Part shown: piece by piece, positions 52,796 to 63,284 of the stretch
Position numbering within the stretch: the stretch's first letter is position 1
Layout: every line of letters begins with the position of its first letter
NCBI GenBank assembly: GCA_963575745.1
Contig: CAUYUJ010003918.1
Location: 1 to 64,000 of the forward strand
Length of the DNA: 64,000 bases
DNA from: Prorocentrum cordatum
Lineage: Eukaryota; Sar; Dinophyceae; Prorocentrales; Prorocentraceae
Reading direction: 5' to 3'
The notes under the pieces: generated by a model
Database searches by the model: none
Told to the model about the DNA's origin: nothing
What the model saw: only the letters and a program-made list of their open reading frames with translations
Position numbers and translations under genes: made by a program

Positions 52796-52955
52796 GTGGA
52801 CTTTCGGAGCTCCGCGCGGCCTTCTCGGATCTGGAGCCCTCTCGCGGCGCCTCCGGCGCCGCCCTCCCCCCGAGCGCTCCGCGCGCCAGGGGCGGGGGCC
52901 CAGGGCCGATCCACGAACTCCGCGCGGAGCTCCGGAAGTGTATGCTCGTGTCGTG
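52796..52955. mobile_element. Family D element, both halves (D5)
   Basis: Left GGACTTTCGGAGCTCCGCGC, right GCGCGGAGCTCCGGAAGTGT, with CTCGGATCTGGAGCCC and GGGCCCAGGGCCGATCC inside. Imperfect inverted repeat of ~160 bp. Confidence 0.7.
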
Positions 52956-53149
52956 CTCTGCTCCTCGAGTGCAATCATCGTGCTGCCGTGCAGTCAGCCC
53001 GCATGACATGTAAGGACGCACGGTACATACGGATGCAAGGGCCCTGGCGGGCCATGCCGACACTTGGCGAGCGGTGCGTGGCCAGCCAGAGCGACCAAGG
53101 AAGGGCCGAAGGGCAAGGATGCAAGCAGAAGACGAAACAACGCCATACA

Positions 53150-53405
53150 CATAAACTTTTGCCGCTCTGCGCGGATGTCTTGGATCTGCGCTGGGCCCCC
53201 TTCCCTGGCGCGCTGAGCGCTCCGCCTCCTCCTCCTCCTGCTCCTCCTCCTTTTCCTCCTCCTCCTCCTCCTCCTCCTCCTCCTCCTCCTCCTCCTCCTC
53301 CCTCCTCCTCCTCCTCCTCCTCCTCCTCCTCCTCCTCCTCCCTCCTGCTCTTCCTCCTCCTCCTCCTCCTCCTCCTCCTCCTCCTCATCCTCCCCGCCCT
53401 CCTCC
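53150..53405. repeat. Family D left half (D6) running into (CCT)n
   Basis: ACTTTTGCCGCTCTGCGCGG then ATGTCTTGGATCTGCGCTGG, after which CCT repeats (53220-53400) replace the right half. Confidence 0.7.
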
Positions 53406-53985
53406 TCCTCATTCTGCTCCTGCCGAGGCAGCCTGGGGGTCTGAGCCTGGCCAGGGACGTCGGTCAAGACGACGTTCGAACTTCGGGGGGACTTACAAGG
53501 GTGGGGTAGGGGCAGAGGTGGGGTTGGAGGAACATCGCTCCAGACGGCCCCTGGGAGAAGGAAATGTGAGCATCCAGCTGGGCCCGTTCCCTCACCCCAC
53601 CTTGGGATACCCCCCCGTCTGCGAGCCCTCGAGGAATCGGTCCCTGGACCCCTCCTGGCGTCCACCTGGTGCGACCCTTCGCTCCAGACCCGGCTTTTAG
53701 GGGCCCGGGGCCCGAAAACGGCCCCGGGAGCCCGAGAAAGGCAACAGTCTTGATCAGACCCAGCACCTCGGCCCTGCCCCCCCCCCCCCCCCCCTCCCGC
53801 CCTGCTGGCCAGAGAACTGGTGCTGGGACACCTCAGGCCCCCAGCCGACTCCGACACTCCTGAGCCCAGAGTGGCCCTTGCTTCAGTGAGGCAAGAAATT
53901 GTCATGTCGAAGGGGTTGGGAGGATGAAGGGAATGAACAATATCATCCGGATGCAATGAGCGCTACCTGCAGCCGACTACGGGTA
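53406..53985. other. Unique DNA without a supported gene
   Basis: GC-rich, with a poly-C run at 53778-53796. No gene. Confidence 0.4.
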
Positions 53986-53989
53986 AGGA

Positions 53990-54085
53990 TATACTATGCA
54001 TGCATTCATGCATTTATGTATGTATGTATGCATGCATGCATGCATGTATGTATGTATGTATGTATGTATGTATGGATGTCTATAT
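53990..54085. repeat. (ATGT)n / (ATGC)n tetranucleotide repeat
   Basis: TATGTATG and GCATGCATGC units, related in type to 60050-60115. Confidence 0.95.
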
Positions 54086-54303
54086 ATACATGGTAGTTTT
54101 TAGATCGTATCTGTATTTTTACCGCTGCCTTCCGCCGAGCTTCCGCCGGCGGAGGCGGCCTCGTTTTACTTCCGCCGACCTTCCCGCCGCCTTCCGCGGC
54201 GGAGGAGACGACAGCTCATCCAATCCTCGAAGGCAAGGCCGTTTTGGGAACGCCCCACTCCCAGCCCGACAGTTGTCTTCCTGGCTCAGCGCCTCGACTG
54301 CGC

Positions 54304-54465
54304 TTAGGTCGGGGCATGTCCCCCTACAGGCGGACTTTGGACGAAAGATATACAATAGTCAAGAAATGCCCCCCAAATGATCACAAATTGTAGGAAAATC
54401 GTCCCCGGATTTTTTTCTGACTTTTTGGATTTTTTTCTCCTGTAGAAGGACAGGCCCGACTTGAA
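54304..54465. mobile_element. Family A inverted-repeat element, copy A8
   Basis: TTAGGTCGGGGCATGTCCC to GGACAGGCCCGACTTGA; duplication GACTGCGC / GACAGCGC (one mismatch). Interior GGACTTTGGACGAAAGATA, AATAGTCAAGAAA, AAATCGTCCC. Confidence 0.85.
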
Positions 54466-54567
54466 GACAGCGCCTCCCCTCCTGGAGGGCGGGGCCGGGC
54501 CGCCCCCTCGCCCGCGCGCCGCCGGGCAAGGTGCCACCGCCCCTGAGCTTGCGAGGCAAGGCCAGGA

Positions 54568-54727
54568 TTAGCTCGGGGGTGTGGCCCTACAGGGGGACTT
54601 TGGGCAAAAAATTTAAAAAACACTTTCCAACTACGCAAAAAAAGTTCAAACATGGTAACGGAAATCGTCCCCCGACTATTTTTTGCAATTTCTGAATTTC
54701 CCCCCCGTAGAATGGCACGCCCGACGG
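54568..54727. mobile_element. Family A inverted-repeat element, copy A9
   Basis: TTAGCTCGGGGGTGTGGCC to GGCACGCCCGACGG, with an exact 10-bp duplication AAGGCCAGGA at 54558-54567 and 54728-54737. 102 bp from A8. Interior GGACTTTGGGCAAAAAAT and GAAATCGTCCCC. Confidence 0.9.
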
Positions 54728-54889
54728 AAGGCCAGGAGACAACACCGGGCGGGGACAAATTCGGCGACCCTGTCGGCGCGTGTGAGGGGCTCGTCTGTTC
54801 GAGGCGTCGTCTCCGTCGGCCGTCATCTCCGTCGCCCCCTTTCCCTGCGTCCTCCTCCTCAAGCTCGTCAGCGAGAGAAACAGAGATCT

Positions 54890-55070
54890 AGCAGCGTCGT
54901 TGTCGAGCCGAAGGGAGGCCGGCGGCACCGGCCGGCAGGAGGAGGAGGAGGAAGCGGAGGAGGAGGAGGAGGAGGAGGAGGAGGAGGAGGAGGAGGAGGA
55001 GAAGGGAGGAGGAGGAGAGATCTAGCAGCGCCGTTGTCGAGTCGGAGGGAGGCCGGCGGCACCGGCCGTA
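54890..55070. repeat. (GGA)n flanked by a 52-bp direct repeat
   Basis: AGATCTAGCAGCGTCGTTGT then CGAGCCGAAGGGAGGCCGGC (54888-54940) recurs at 55018-55070; between them is GGA. Confidence 0.8.
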
Positions 55071-55227
55071 AGGCCTTCGCCATCGGGGGGAATCTCCAGG
55101 GTCTGGCGGTTCTGGGGGATGCGTCGGGCCGCGGCCGCTCTGGAGCGCTCGGAGTTGGCGGTGCGCACAACTGGCGGTTGGCAGTTTTTTTTTTTTTTTT
55201 TTGTTGCAATCCTTCGTTCGGGGGAGG

Positions 55228-55320
55228 GCTTCTTAGAAGGAGGCTGCTTCTTAGAAGGCGCCGGCCTTACGTCTAGAGATCAGGCCCGCGCCTTCTCAGA
55301 AGCAGGGGCGCTTCTAAGGA
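55228..55320. repeat. Foldback with CTTCTTAGAAGG motifs
   Basis: GGCTTCTTAGAAGGAGGCTG, then CTTCTTAGAAGGCGC pairs with GCGCCTTCTCAGAAGC and GGGCGCTTCTAAGGAG. A poly-T run (55183-55201) precedes it. Confidence 0.65.
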
Positions 55321-55639
55321 GCCCTCCCCCCTCCCCCAGCCCCTTCTGCGCGTGGCTGGCTGACAGTGGTCCGGAGCGCTCTGGAACGATCTGTCCTGGT
55401 CCCAGCCCGCCTGAGGGAGGGAGGGAGGGGTACGGACGACCACAACCACATACCAGACATGGGGGGGGGAGCACGGTCGCATGGGATACCATACATGAGG
55501 GGATATCATCTTGGGGGTTTGAACGGCCCTCCTCCCTCCTCCTCCTCCTCGTCCTCGCTCCTCCGCCTCATCTCCACTCTCTGGGCCCTCTCTGGACATG
55601 GCAAGTACCGTCGGCCTTGGTCTCGAGGGTGCTCGAGCC

Positions 55640-56290
55640 TCGAGTTCGGGAGTCCTGGAAACCTGGGAATCCAGGGCCCAGGGAGCTTCAAAGTTTTAAA
55701 ACTTTTAAGAGTTTTAGGGCGTTTTTTTTTTTTTTTTTTTTTTTTTTGTTTTAAATACTTTTGTTAAAAGTTTTGAAACTTTGGGGGTCCCTGATTTCCT
55801 GATCGTCGGGGATCCTGGAGATCTGGGAATCCAGGGCCCAGGGAGTCTCAAAACTCCTAAAACTTTTAAAACTTTTAGGCGCCCTAAAACTCTTAAAACT
55901 TTTAAAAGTTGTAAAAGTTTTGAAACCTTGGGGGTCCCTGATTTCCTGATCGTCGGGGATCCTGGAGATCTGGGAATCCAGGGCCCAGGGAGTTTCAACA
56001 GTTTTAAAACTTTTAAAAGTTTTAAGCGTTTTAGGGCACCGAAAAATCTTAAAACTTTAAAAAGTTGTAAAAGTTTTGAAACTTTGGGGGTCTCTGGTTT
56101 CCTGACCGCCGGGGATCCTGGAGATCTGGGAATCCAGGGCCCAGGGAGTTTCAAAAGTTTTAAAACTCTTAAAGGTTTTAAAAGTTTTAGGGCGCCTAAA
56201 AGTTTTAAAACTTTCAAAAGTTTTAAAAGTTTTGAAACTTTGGGGGTCCCTGATTTCCTGACCGTCGGGGGGGAGGGGGGGGTCCTGGAG
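55640..56290. repeat. ~155-bp tandem repeat, four to five units
   Basis: Units: TTGGGGGTCCCTGATTTCCT, GATCCTGGAGATCTGGGAAT, CCAGGGCCCAGGGAGT, then AAAACTTTTAAAAGTTTT palindromic runs. A poly-T run (55721-55747) interrupts the first unit. Confidence 0.9.
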
Positions 56291-57080
56291 ATCTGGGAAT
56301 CTGGACCGTTTGGGACCATCTTGGGTCGTCTTGGAGCACTCTTGGATCTTTTTCGGGCCCTTTGGATGGCCTCCTGGGCCGTCTTGGGACGATCTTCCGG
56401 CATCCGCGACAAAATCAAATTTGTTGCAGTTGCTCGGGGGGGCTCCTTGGGGTCGTCTCGGAGCACTCTCGGGCCTTCTTGCCCCTCCCCCTCCTGAGGC
56501 TACCTTGGAGTCTTGCGAGTGCTCTGCGAAGGCTCCAGGAAACATTCAAAAGGATTTCCAGGAGGTCCCCTGAGCATCCGCAACAGAATTGATTTTGTTG
56601 CGGGTGCTCTGGGTAGGTTCTTGTGGCACTCTTGAGCTCTCTTGAAGCCCTCTCGGGCTCCTCCCGTGATTCCCCGAGAGCGTTAAGAGGACACCGCGAG
56701 GGCTCCAGGGAAACTCCATGAGGATACCAAGAAGCCTACTCCAGAGCATCCGCAACAAATTCCCCAAACAAGTGCTTGCACCTAGGGGTTCTTACTTGGT
56801 TTAACCATCCGGGGGTAACCGCCGGCTTCTCCAGGCGGTGCCGCCCGTCGCCGCACCGTCGCCGCTTTGTCGCCGCCTGTCGCCTGGGCCCTGTGCAGTG
56901 GAGGGTGCAAACCTCCTCCTTCCTCTGTCCTCTCTCCTTCCTCCTCCCGCTTTCCAGCCTGTGTTGCAGGTCACTCCAACTTCATCCGATCTCCACCCCC
57001 CCTCCTCTCTGGTTTCATTCGTCTCCACCCCATTTATTATTTTCCTCCTTTTTCGTTTCGTCCTCTTCCCCTCCGCCTCC
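56291..57080. other. Degenerate repeats and unique DNA
   Basis: Irregular TCTTGGAGCACTCTTGG-type repeats to ~56750, with CATCCGCRACAAAATYRAATTTGTTGC twice (56400, 56575). 56770-57080 has no gene signal. Confidence 0.5.
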
Positions 57081-57084
57081 TCAA

Positions 57085-57150
57085 GTGGAGGAGGAGGAGG
57101 AGGAGGAGGAGGAGGAGGAGGAGGAGGAGGAGGAGGAGGAGGAGGAGCTT
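57085..57150. repeat. (GGA)n microsatellite
   Basis: GGA repeat ~65 bp. Confidence 0.95.
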
Positions 57151-57473
57151 GAGCTTCCCTTCGGGTGAGCGTGCCTAGGTTTCACTGTGAAGTTCGAAAC
57201 TCCAGCCTCGAGGATCGAGATGTGATGTTTTCTGGCCTGGGGGGGGGCCCTCCTCGTCGCCAGGGCTGGACGCTGCTTGGAAAAATAATGTGTTTGCATG
57301 TCGGGAGGGGTCCGGGGACCCGTTTTGAACGGATTTTGGGCCAGGCGCTACCCTCACAGAGCAACTTGGGAGCACTCCCGATCCAGCCTGCACTTCCCCC
57401 CTCTTCATCCTCAGTAGTCGTTTCGGCTCTGGCTCTCCATTGCGCGCTTTCTATCTGCCCCTCTTTTGCGGGC

Positions 57474-58844
57474 ATGAGACATTGCGTAATCTGTGGTGCT
57501 GAACCAATCAAGCAAACGTACGAGCTCGGCGAAGACGACAATGCGTTTCTTAATGAGCATGGATACATCAGGCATCCTCAGCGAGATGGTGCTCGATGTT
57601 TGGTGTGTTGGCAATGTTCTGGTATGATCGGTGTAACTGGGCGTCTGCAGAAATACACATTGATGGTCGCTGCTGGTTTGCTGTCGTTTTTGCGCCGGGT
57701 AGCGCCTGAACTCGCGCCTCTGCATGCTGCCAACTTGCAGAGTGTGGCGGCGCACATGGACAGCGCCTCGTTCAAAGGCACCCGCCACGGCAGTGCCGAC
57801 TACCGATTGGATCGGACGTCGCTGTGGCTTTCGGGACCTGTGAACGCCCTGTACGGTGACTCAGTAGCTGATTTCCTGTTTATGGTAATGTTTGTTCGCA
57901 TGTGTTGTAACCACAACGATGCCGCGCAATCTTTCTTAGCTCGCTGGCGTCAGCAGGTTGGCGATGTGTTGCGGCCCAGTAACTGGAACGCCAAGCTCGT
58001 TTTGCCTTTGCTTTTGGATGTGTGGAACCCGAAAGAGCATTGGACAGGCTATGGGCCGCGCATGCTCCCGCAGTCTCACCGGGGCGAGAAGGGCCAGTGG
58101 CAGCAACAAGGCGTTCAGGTCATGAACGACGTGGCGCGGCGGATTCAATTGCCATCTCTGTTCCGCCATCGCCCGTGGCTGAGCGCCAGGCCCGACAACG
58201 AAGCCACCGTCAAGTACATTTCTTCTCTGATGAACCTAGACAGCTACCGCGATGGCTTCTGGCTGTACATTGTTGCCCGAGACCTGCAGGCAAAGGCGCC
58301 GTCGTCGTTCGATGCTGCGTCGTGCTACAAGTGTGGCGAAAACGGCGAGAACGGGCTCGACGTCATTTTCCCCAAAGTAAGGGCTACGGACAGTGAGCTC
58401 CGCACACTTAACCGAGTGGAGAACAGACTCCAGCTGGCACAGCTGGTTGGGACAAAACTGATCACAAGCGCGCTGAGCACCGACGTGTTGCGGTTCGTGC
58501 CCGACATAAACAGCGGCCAGCACCACGAGCACAACATGTGCGAGTACATGCAGCAACACGAGCGGAAGGACAAGACCTCGTCGAAGAACCAGCCGCGGGA
58601 GAGGCGTAGCGACGCGGAGCTGCGGGAGTTCTTCTCGGCGTCCCTCCCCGGCCTCTTCGGCGAAACCGAGCACGGGCACGTGAGGGTCGCTCTGGGCGCT
58701 GGCGAAACCAGCCAGGCGGCGCCACTTAGCGACGCAGACTTCCTGGCAGCGCTGAAACTGGCGTGGCCAGGCCAAGTCACAGACAACGGCATGTGGCGCA
58801 GGTCATTCGCCGACCGCCTCTGCAAGCGGCCCCGTCACGCCTGA
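57474..58844 (+). CDS. Unknown protein with N-terminal cysteine cluster (456 aa)
   Basis: Intact intronless frame in balanced-composition DNA that stands out from its repetitive surroundings. The start is placed at MRHCVICGAEP because cysteine pairs follow at once (C4-x2-C7, then C42-x2-C45-x2-C48), a likely zinc site; the frame is also open for 103 codons upstream, but that part is low complexity. Further C144-C145-N-H and C284-x2-C287 (SCYKCGEN) could bind metal. No signal peptide or clear transmembrane helix; the C-terminal third is charged (ERKDKTSSKNQPRERRS) and ends with a basic KRPRH. No known family was recognised. It could be a host gene or a transposon protein. Three 183-bp tandem repeats begin just after the stop. 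Confidence 0.65.
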   Translation: MRHCVICGAEPIKQTYELGEDDNAFLNEHGYIRHPQRDGARCLVCWQCSGMIGVTGRLQKYTLMVAAGLLSFLRRVAPELAPLHAANLQSVAAHMDSASFKGTRHGSADYRLDRTSLWLSGPVNALYGDSVADFLFMVMFVRMCCNHNDAAQSFLARWRQQVGDVLRPSNWNAKLVLPLLLDVWNPKEHWTGYGPRMLPQSHRGEKGQWQQQGVQVMNDVARRIQLPSLFRHRPWLSARPDNEATVKYISSLMNLDSYRDGFWLYIVARDLQAKAPSSFDAASCYKCGENGENGLDVIFPKVRATDSELRTLNRVENRLQLAQLVGTKLITSALSTDVLRFVPDINSGQHHEHNMCEYMQQHERKDKTSSKNQPRERRSDAELREFFSASLPGLFGETEHGHVRVALGAGETSQAAPLSDADFLAALKLAWPGQVTDNGMWRRSFADRLCKRPRHA

Positions 58845-58889
58845 CCGTCACTTGCAAAAGCCCTGGCCATCATACCGTCGATGCCGTCT

Positions 58890-59415
58890 CGCTGCTCGGG
58901 GGTGTAGCTCGCGGAGGCCCTCTCTCGTGGCTATCCGCAGCTGTCTTGGGCTGTTCTGGGGAGATCCTGGGGACCTCCGGGCACCGAAAATAAGTGAACC
59001 GACGGTCCTCGGAAAGCGCAGGTCTTGGTTCACTTATTCTGGTTGGCTTGTGGGCGCGTTCGCCACCCCCGGGGCCGCCTCTGGGCGCCACGAGGCCCTC
59101 TCTTGTATCTCTTGGGGTTTCCCCGCAGCTGTTCTGGGCTGTTCTGGGCAGGCTCTGGGAACCTCTGGGTACCGAAAATAAGTGAACCGACGGCCCTCTG
59201 AACGCGCAGGTCTTGGTTCACTTATTTTGGGGGGCTTATGAGCGCGTCCGCCCCCCGCCCAGGGCCCTCTCGGGGCGCCCCGGGGCCCTCTCTTGAAGGT
59301 CCCCGCAGCTGTCCGGGGCCGTCCTGGCAGATCCTGGGGACGTCTGGGCGCCGAAAATAAGTGAACCGACGGCCTTCTGAACGCGCAGGTCTTGGTTCAC
59401 TTATTTTGGGGGGCT
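58890..59415. repeat. ~183-bp tandem repeat, three units, each with a 50-bp palindrome
   Basis: Each unit ends in AATAAGTGAACCGACGG ... CAGGTCTTGGTTCACTTATT (58989-59038, 59177-59226, 59356-59405), spacing 188 and 179 bp. Between them are CCCGCAGCTGTYCTGGGC and GGTCCTGGGRAC-like blocks. Confidence 0.9.
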
Positions 59416-59699
59416 TTTGCAGACAGCTGGTCCGCGCATTTGCAGAGCGCACAGGCGCATTTTGAGGGTATTGGGCCTCGGGTGACGACGCGGCGATTGC
59501 CGCGTCGCGGTCCTACAGAGCACCAGGAAACTGTATTCCGGTGCATCCGGGATGCAACGCACCCAGGGGGGCGTGCTGCAATTTTCGACCTCTCAACCAA
59601 GAAGAGGCGCACGTGATCTTAACTTCGGCAGCGATGGGGTAAGCTGCAACAAACATACAGCCCTCACTATTTCCCCCCTAGCATGTTCCTGCGCTCTCC

Positions 59700-60048
59700 G
59701 CAGTTGTCCTATGTATATATGAATATATATATATATATACAAATGAATACATATATATATATATATATTACACATACACATATATATATGCTATACGTAT
59801 AATATATGTATGTATGTATATGGCGATGGCATCGAAGGCCCTACCGTATATACATATATTAATTATAATATACATACGCGACACATTTATGTATGGAATA
59901 TCTATATACACATTATATACATGTACCGCGTATGTGTATACGAGCATGCATCTGATATCATATCATATATATATATATATATATTTGTGTATATGTATAT
60001 ATATATATATATATGTTATATGTATATACATATACATATAACATATAC

Positions 60049-60080
<32 letters not shown>

Positions 60081-60120
60081 TGTATGTATGTATGTATGTA
60101 TGCATGTATGTATGTATATG
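59700..60120. repeat. (TA)n and (TATG)n tract
   Basis: AT-rich island: TATATA runs, then TGTA tetramers at 60050-60115. GGCGATGGCATCGAAGGCCC (59822) recurs at 60120, so the tract sits between direct repeats. Confidence 0.9.
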
Positions 60121-60164
60121 GCAATGGCATCGAAGGCCCTCGCCATTATTCCGTCTCCCTCCCC

Positions 60165-60550
60165 AGGAGGTCCCAGGATGCCCCAGAATGAACCAGGAGG
60201 CCAACCAGGAGGTCCCACGAAGCCACAGGAGGTCCCAGGAGGCCCCAGAAGGGCTCAAGAAAGCTCCAGGAGGGCTTCAGGAAGCCCCAGGAGGGCCCAG
60301 GAGTTCCCACAAAACCACAGGAGCTTCTAAGATGCCACAGGGTGGCCCCAGGAAGCCCCAGGAGACCCCAGGAGGTTCCAGGAGGCCCCAAGAGGCCCCA
60401 GGAGACCTCAGGAGACTCCAGGAGGCCCCAGGAGGCGCCAGGATGCATCAGGAGGCCCCAGGAGGCCCCAGGAGGCCTCAGGAAGTCCCAGGAGGCCCCA
60501 GGAGGCTCCAGGAGGCCCCAGGAGGCTCCATGAGGCCCCAGGACGCCTCA
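60165..60550. repeat. CCAGGAGGCCC minisatellite
   Basis: 12-15-bp units CAGGAGGCCC, giving collagen-like Pro/Gly/Gln frames. It lies immediately downstream (in gene direction) of the kinase exon. Confidence 0.9.
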
Positions 60551-60628
60551 GGTGGCTGTGTCTGGTATGTGGTTCTGGTCGCTGGCACTGGAGGGAGGGT
60601 CGTCTGGTGTCGGGGGCGGCAAGCCAGC

Positions 60629-61291
60629 TCACGGCCTCGGGTCTTTGCTGAGCATGAGCTGCACGATGCGGGTCAGCTCGGGCGAGTACCCCAGGCGGGC
60701 CTCGATGGGCTTGCTGTTCTTGCGGCAGACCTGCGCGGCGAGCAGCCCACGGTTCTCGGCGGTGAACGGCATCCGGAGCTCGGCGAGCTCGTACACGGTG
60801 CACCCGAGCGAATAGATGTCTGCGGCGTAGCCGTACCTGCGGCCCTGCCACACCTAGAAGAAGGCAGACCTGCATAATTTTTTCAGGGTTTCTGTCTTCC
60901 CCCCCCACTCCCCATATTTTCCCATATTTTCTGGGGAATCGACGATTAATTGTGTCTGTGTTTTTTTTTCCCTCCTGAACCTTTCGGAGGCCCGCGCGAA
61001 TTCACTGGGTCGGCCCTGGGTCCCCCTCGCGGTGCCTCTGGCGCCGCCCCTGGTGCGCCCGGCGCGCCCGGGAGAGGGGCCCGGCGCCGATCCACGAGAT
61101 CCGCGCGGACCTCCCAAAGTTTCTGTTCATGCAGTCTGCTGTTGCTCGGACACCTCTGGCGCCAAGTAGGCGGGGGTCCCGATCTGGGTCAGGGCGCGAG
61201 CCTCGACGCTGGGCAAGATCTTGGCGATGCCGAGATCCCCGAGTACGGCGTGTCGTCCCGCAGAGGTGAGGAATATGTTCGCGGGCTTGAC
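60629..61291 (-). CDS. NEK-like serine/threonine protein kinase (two internal exons)
   Basis: Exon 61291-61154 (46 codons, phase 0 at both ends): VKPANIFLTS, GDLGIAKILPS and GTPAYLAPE, i.e. kinase subdomains VIB end to VIII, with DLG in place of DFG. It begins at AAAG|GTC, as if the preceding exon ends in HRD. Exon from 60853: VWQGRRYGYAADIYSLGCTV then YELAELRMPF, and SPELTRIVQLMLSKDPRP, subdomains IX to XI. Joined, APE|VWQGRRYG fits NEK-type kinases well. The frame meets TGA at 60629-60631, but kinase homology would continue, so a GC donor (GAG|GCCGTG, ~60640) is likely. It phosphorylates Ser/Thr substrates using ATP; targets unknown. Exons for subdomains I-VI and the tail were not found here. 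Confidence 0.85.
60854..61153 (-). other. Kinase intron filled with family C and D repeats
   Basis: 300 bp. Donor GAG|GTGTCC and acceptor TGCCTTCTTCTAG|GTG on the minus strand. It contains C (60865-60980) and D (60975-61130, TTTCGGAGGCCCGCGCG ... CGCGCGGACCTCCCAAA). Confidence 0.8.
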
Positions 61292-61429
61292 CTTTGGCGA
61301 GGCAATGCTATGTGACGAGGGGGAGGAGGAAGAGGAGAGGGGCGAGAGACTCGACGGGCTTCTGGAGCCCTATGAGTGGGCACAGGTACATGTGCCGAGC
61401 GATATCTCAATTAGAGGTCTTATTTCTTG

Positions 61430-62400
61430 AAGGCGTATATGTTTAAGGCAATGCGACGAAATTCGACGCAACGAGGTGCCGTGCCATGCAAGTCGTACTA
61501 GATAGCAGAAATCTATAGCGTAGCGTCGCCCAACAGACCGTGGCACATGGACATCGTATACCACTGGACACCAACACATGGCGCAACACGCCGTAGCACG
61601 GCAAAGCGTGGTATGGTGCTGCGTAACATGGGATATGATTGGGAACATCGCTGAGTATCTTAGCACAACATGGCATCGATGACCAACCATAGCAAATCGT
61701 AATGCAACAACATAGCTTGGCATGGTGTGGTACAGCCGAATACGGCTTCGTATACGTATCGCAGTCTTGCGTAGCTCGCTTTGCCATAACAGAGCATGGC
61801 ATGACATGGTGCAACATGGCGTAGCGCAACATATCCGCCACCGCGTTTGCGGCGGTTGGCGTGCCTTTGTTTGTTTGTTTGTTTGTTTGTTTGTCAACCC
61901 CGATGCATCGAGCCGAACAAGGAATTTTCTTGTTTTGGTCGAGTCCTTGCATTGCTTTCCTTCTGGGCAGACGGCGTTGCCATAACCCACTAGCAACCCT
62001 CGTGGCTTCTAACCCCGCCTCCGGCGCCCCCATCCCCCTGGCCCATCCCCCACTCGCCAGCCCGAGCGCGGCGGCAGATTGGCGCGGCAGCTCAGCAGGC
62101 GAACATGCGAGACAACGTTGCATGCATCGCGTAGCATGCCATAGCATTGATGGGCATGGCGTGGCACGTAACGCCATGGCACAGTGCATCCTGGCAGAGT
62201 ATAGCAGCGCGTAGTATTGGATTTCATCGAATGTCAGTCAACGCATATGCCTAGCAACGCCTGGTAAGTACTTGCGTTGCCTGGTGTGACGTATCACTAC
62301 GTTGCGCAGCACAGAAGCAAATAGCATGGCCCTACATAGCCCAGCAGTGCGTAGCCCGGCAACACATACTATATCATAACATGCTGCATAATGTCATTGC
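61430..62400. repeat. Degenerate ATGGCATAGC / GTAGCGCAAC satellite
   Basis: Irregular 10-15-bp repeats (ACATGGCGTAGCGCAACA, CATGGCATGACATGGT), interrupted by a (GTTT)5 run and unique DNA at 61850-62095. Similar in style to 15.7-16.6 kb but with a different motif. Confidence 0.7.
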
Positions 62401-63015
62401 CTGGCCACGCAAGCGAACCTGCGGTAAGACAAGCAAAGCAAACCAACGAGCACTATGACTTCTCGTCGGGCATCAGCTTTGGTGGCTGCTCCCTCGGTTC
62501 CGCCGCGGCCTGCAAGCGCTTCGCTTTGCTGCAGGCTGTCCGTGAATCTGCAGTCAAGGGTGGCACAAAACAAGCGAGAAAGCGACCAGTGGCGAGAAGC
62601 CATCGCCCGAGGCGCTAGGAACTGGCCCTGTATATGAACGACGGGCGCGCTTCTTTCTCACAAGACGAAGAAGAGCTCTTTATGCAAGCCCAAATTGAGC
62701 CATCGGGGAAACGAAGGAGGGGGACGAGGGAGGAGAGAGGAAGGAACGGGAGTGAACCCATTCATCCATCGAATCCTCTGGTGCTCGCTGTAAATCCACC
62801 GTCTCGTCCGCGAGCCCACAGATCGCTACAGACGGCGCAGCCCTGTGAGGGCACCTGCTTGACTCCTGCCCTGCTGGTGTCTTCTGTCTCTCCGTCTCTC
62901 TTCTCTCTTCAGCACCCGCGCCCTTTGTCTACTAGAAGGCCCGCGGCGCCACTGAAGCCATCTGGGGAGGGGGAGGGCCGCCCCTCAGCCCCCCGCGACG
63001 CCTCTGTAGACACCT
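62401..63015. other. Unique DNA without a confident gene
   Basis: A 188-codon frame from 62634 to 63200 runs into the B element and lacks domains. No gene asserted. Confidence 0.4.
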
Positions 63016-63146
63016 ACTCGCCATCGCTCGGACGTCCATTCCCCGTGCGCTTTTCGATTTCGTGCGTGTCTTTTTGGCTCGATTGTCCAGGATGCTCCTC
63101 GATGGCCCTCGCCGAGGAAAAGAATGCACGCGCCCGAGCGATGCCA
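63016..63146. mobile_element. Family B inverted-repeat element, copy 2
   Basis: CTCGCCATCGCTCGGACGTC ... GCGCCCGAGCGATGCC; shares ATGCTCCTCGATGGCCCTCG with 50251-50405. Flanking duplications are not clear. Confidence 0.75.
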
Positions 63147-63284
63147 GGCCTGTGGGGTGTCCCTCGTGCGGCTGTGGGCTGCCCCGAGATTCCTCTGTAG
63201 GAGCGCCACGAGGCGGCCAGAAGGGCGCCCAGCGGCTTCCGGGAGGGCCCCGACGTGCATCGAAGTTCGGGGCCCCAGAAACTC

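Noticed and set aside
58890-59415. CRISPR-like array
   Set aside because: Only three long diverged units with palindromes, spacers are themselves repeated, and the genome is eukaryotic.
59810-60877. 355-codon collagen-like frame
   Set aside because: It crosses an AT tract, the CAGGAGGCCC minisatellite and the antisense of the kinase exon.
62634-63200. 188-codon frame starting MNDGRASFSQ
   Set aside because: Its second half runs through the family B element, and no domain was recognised.
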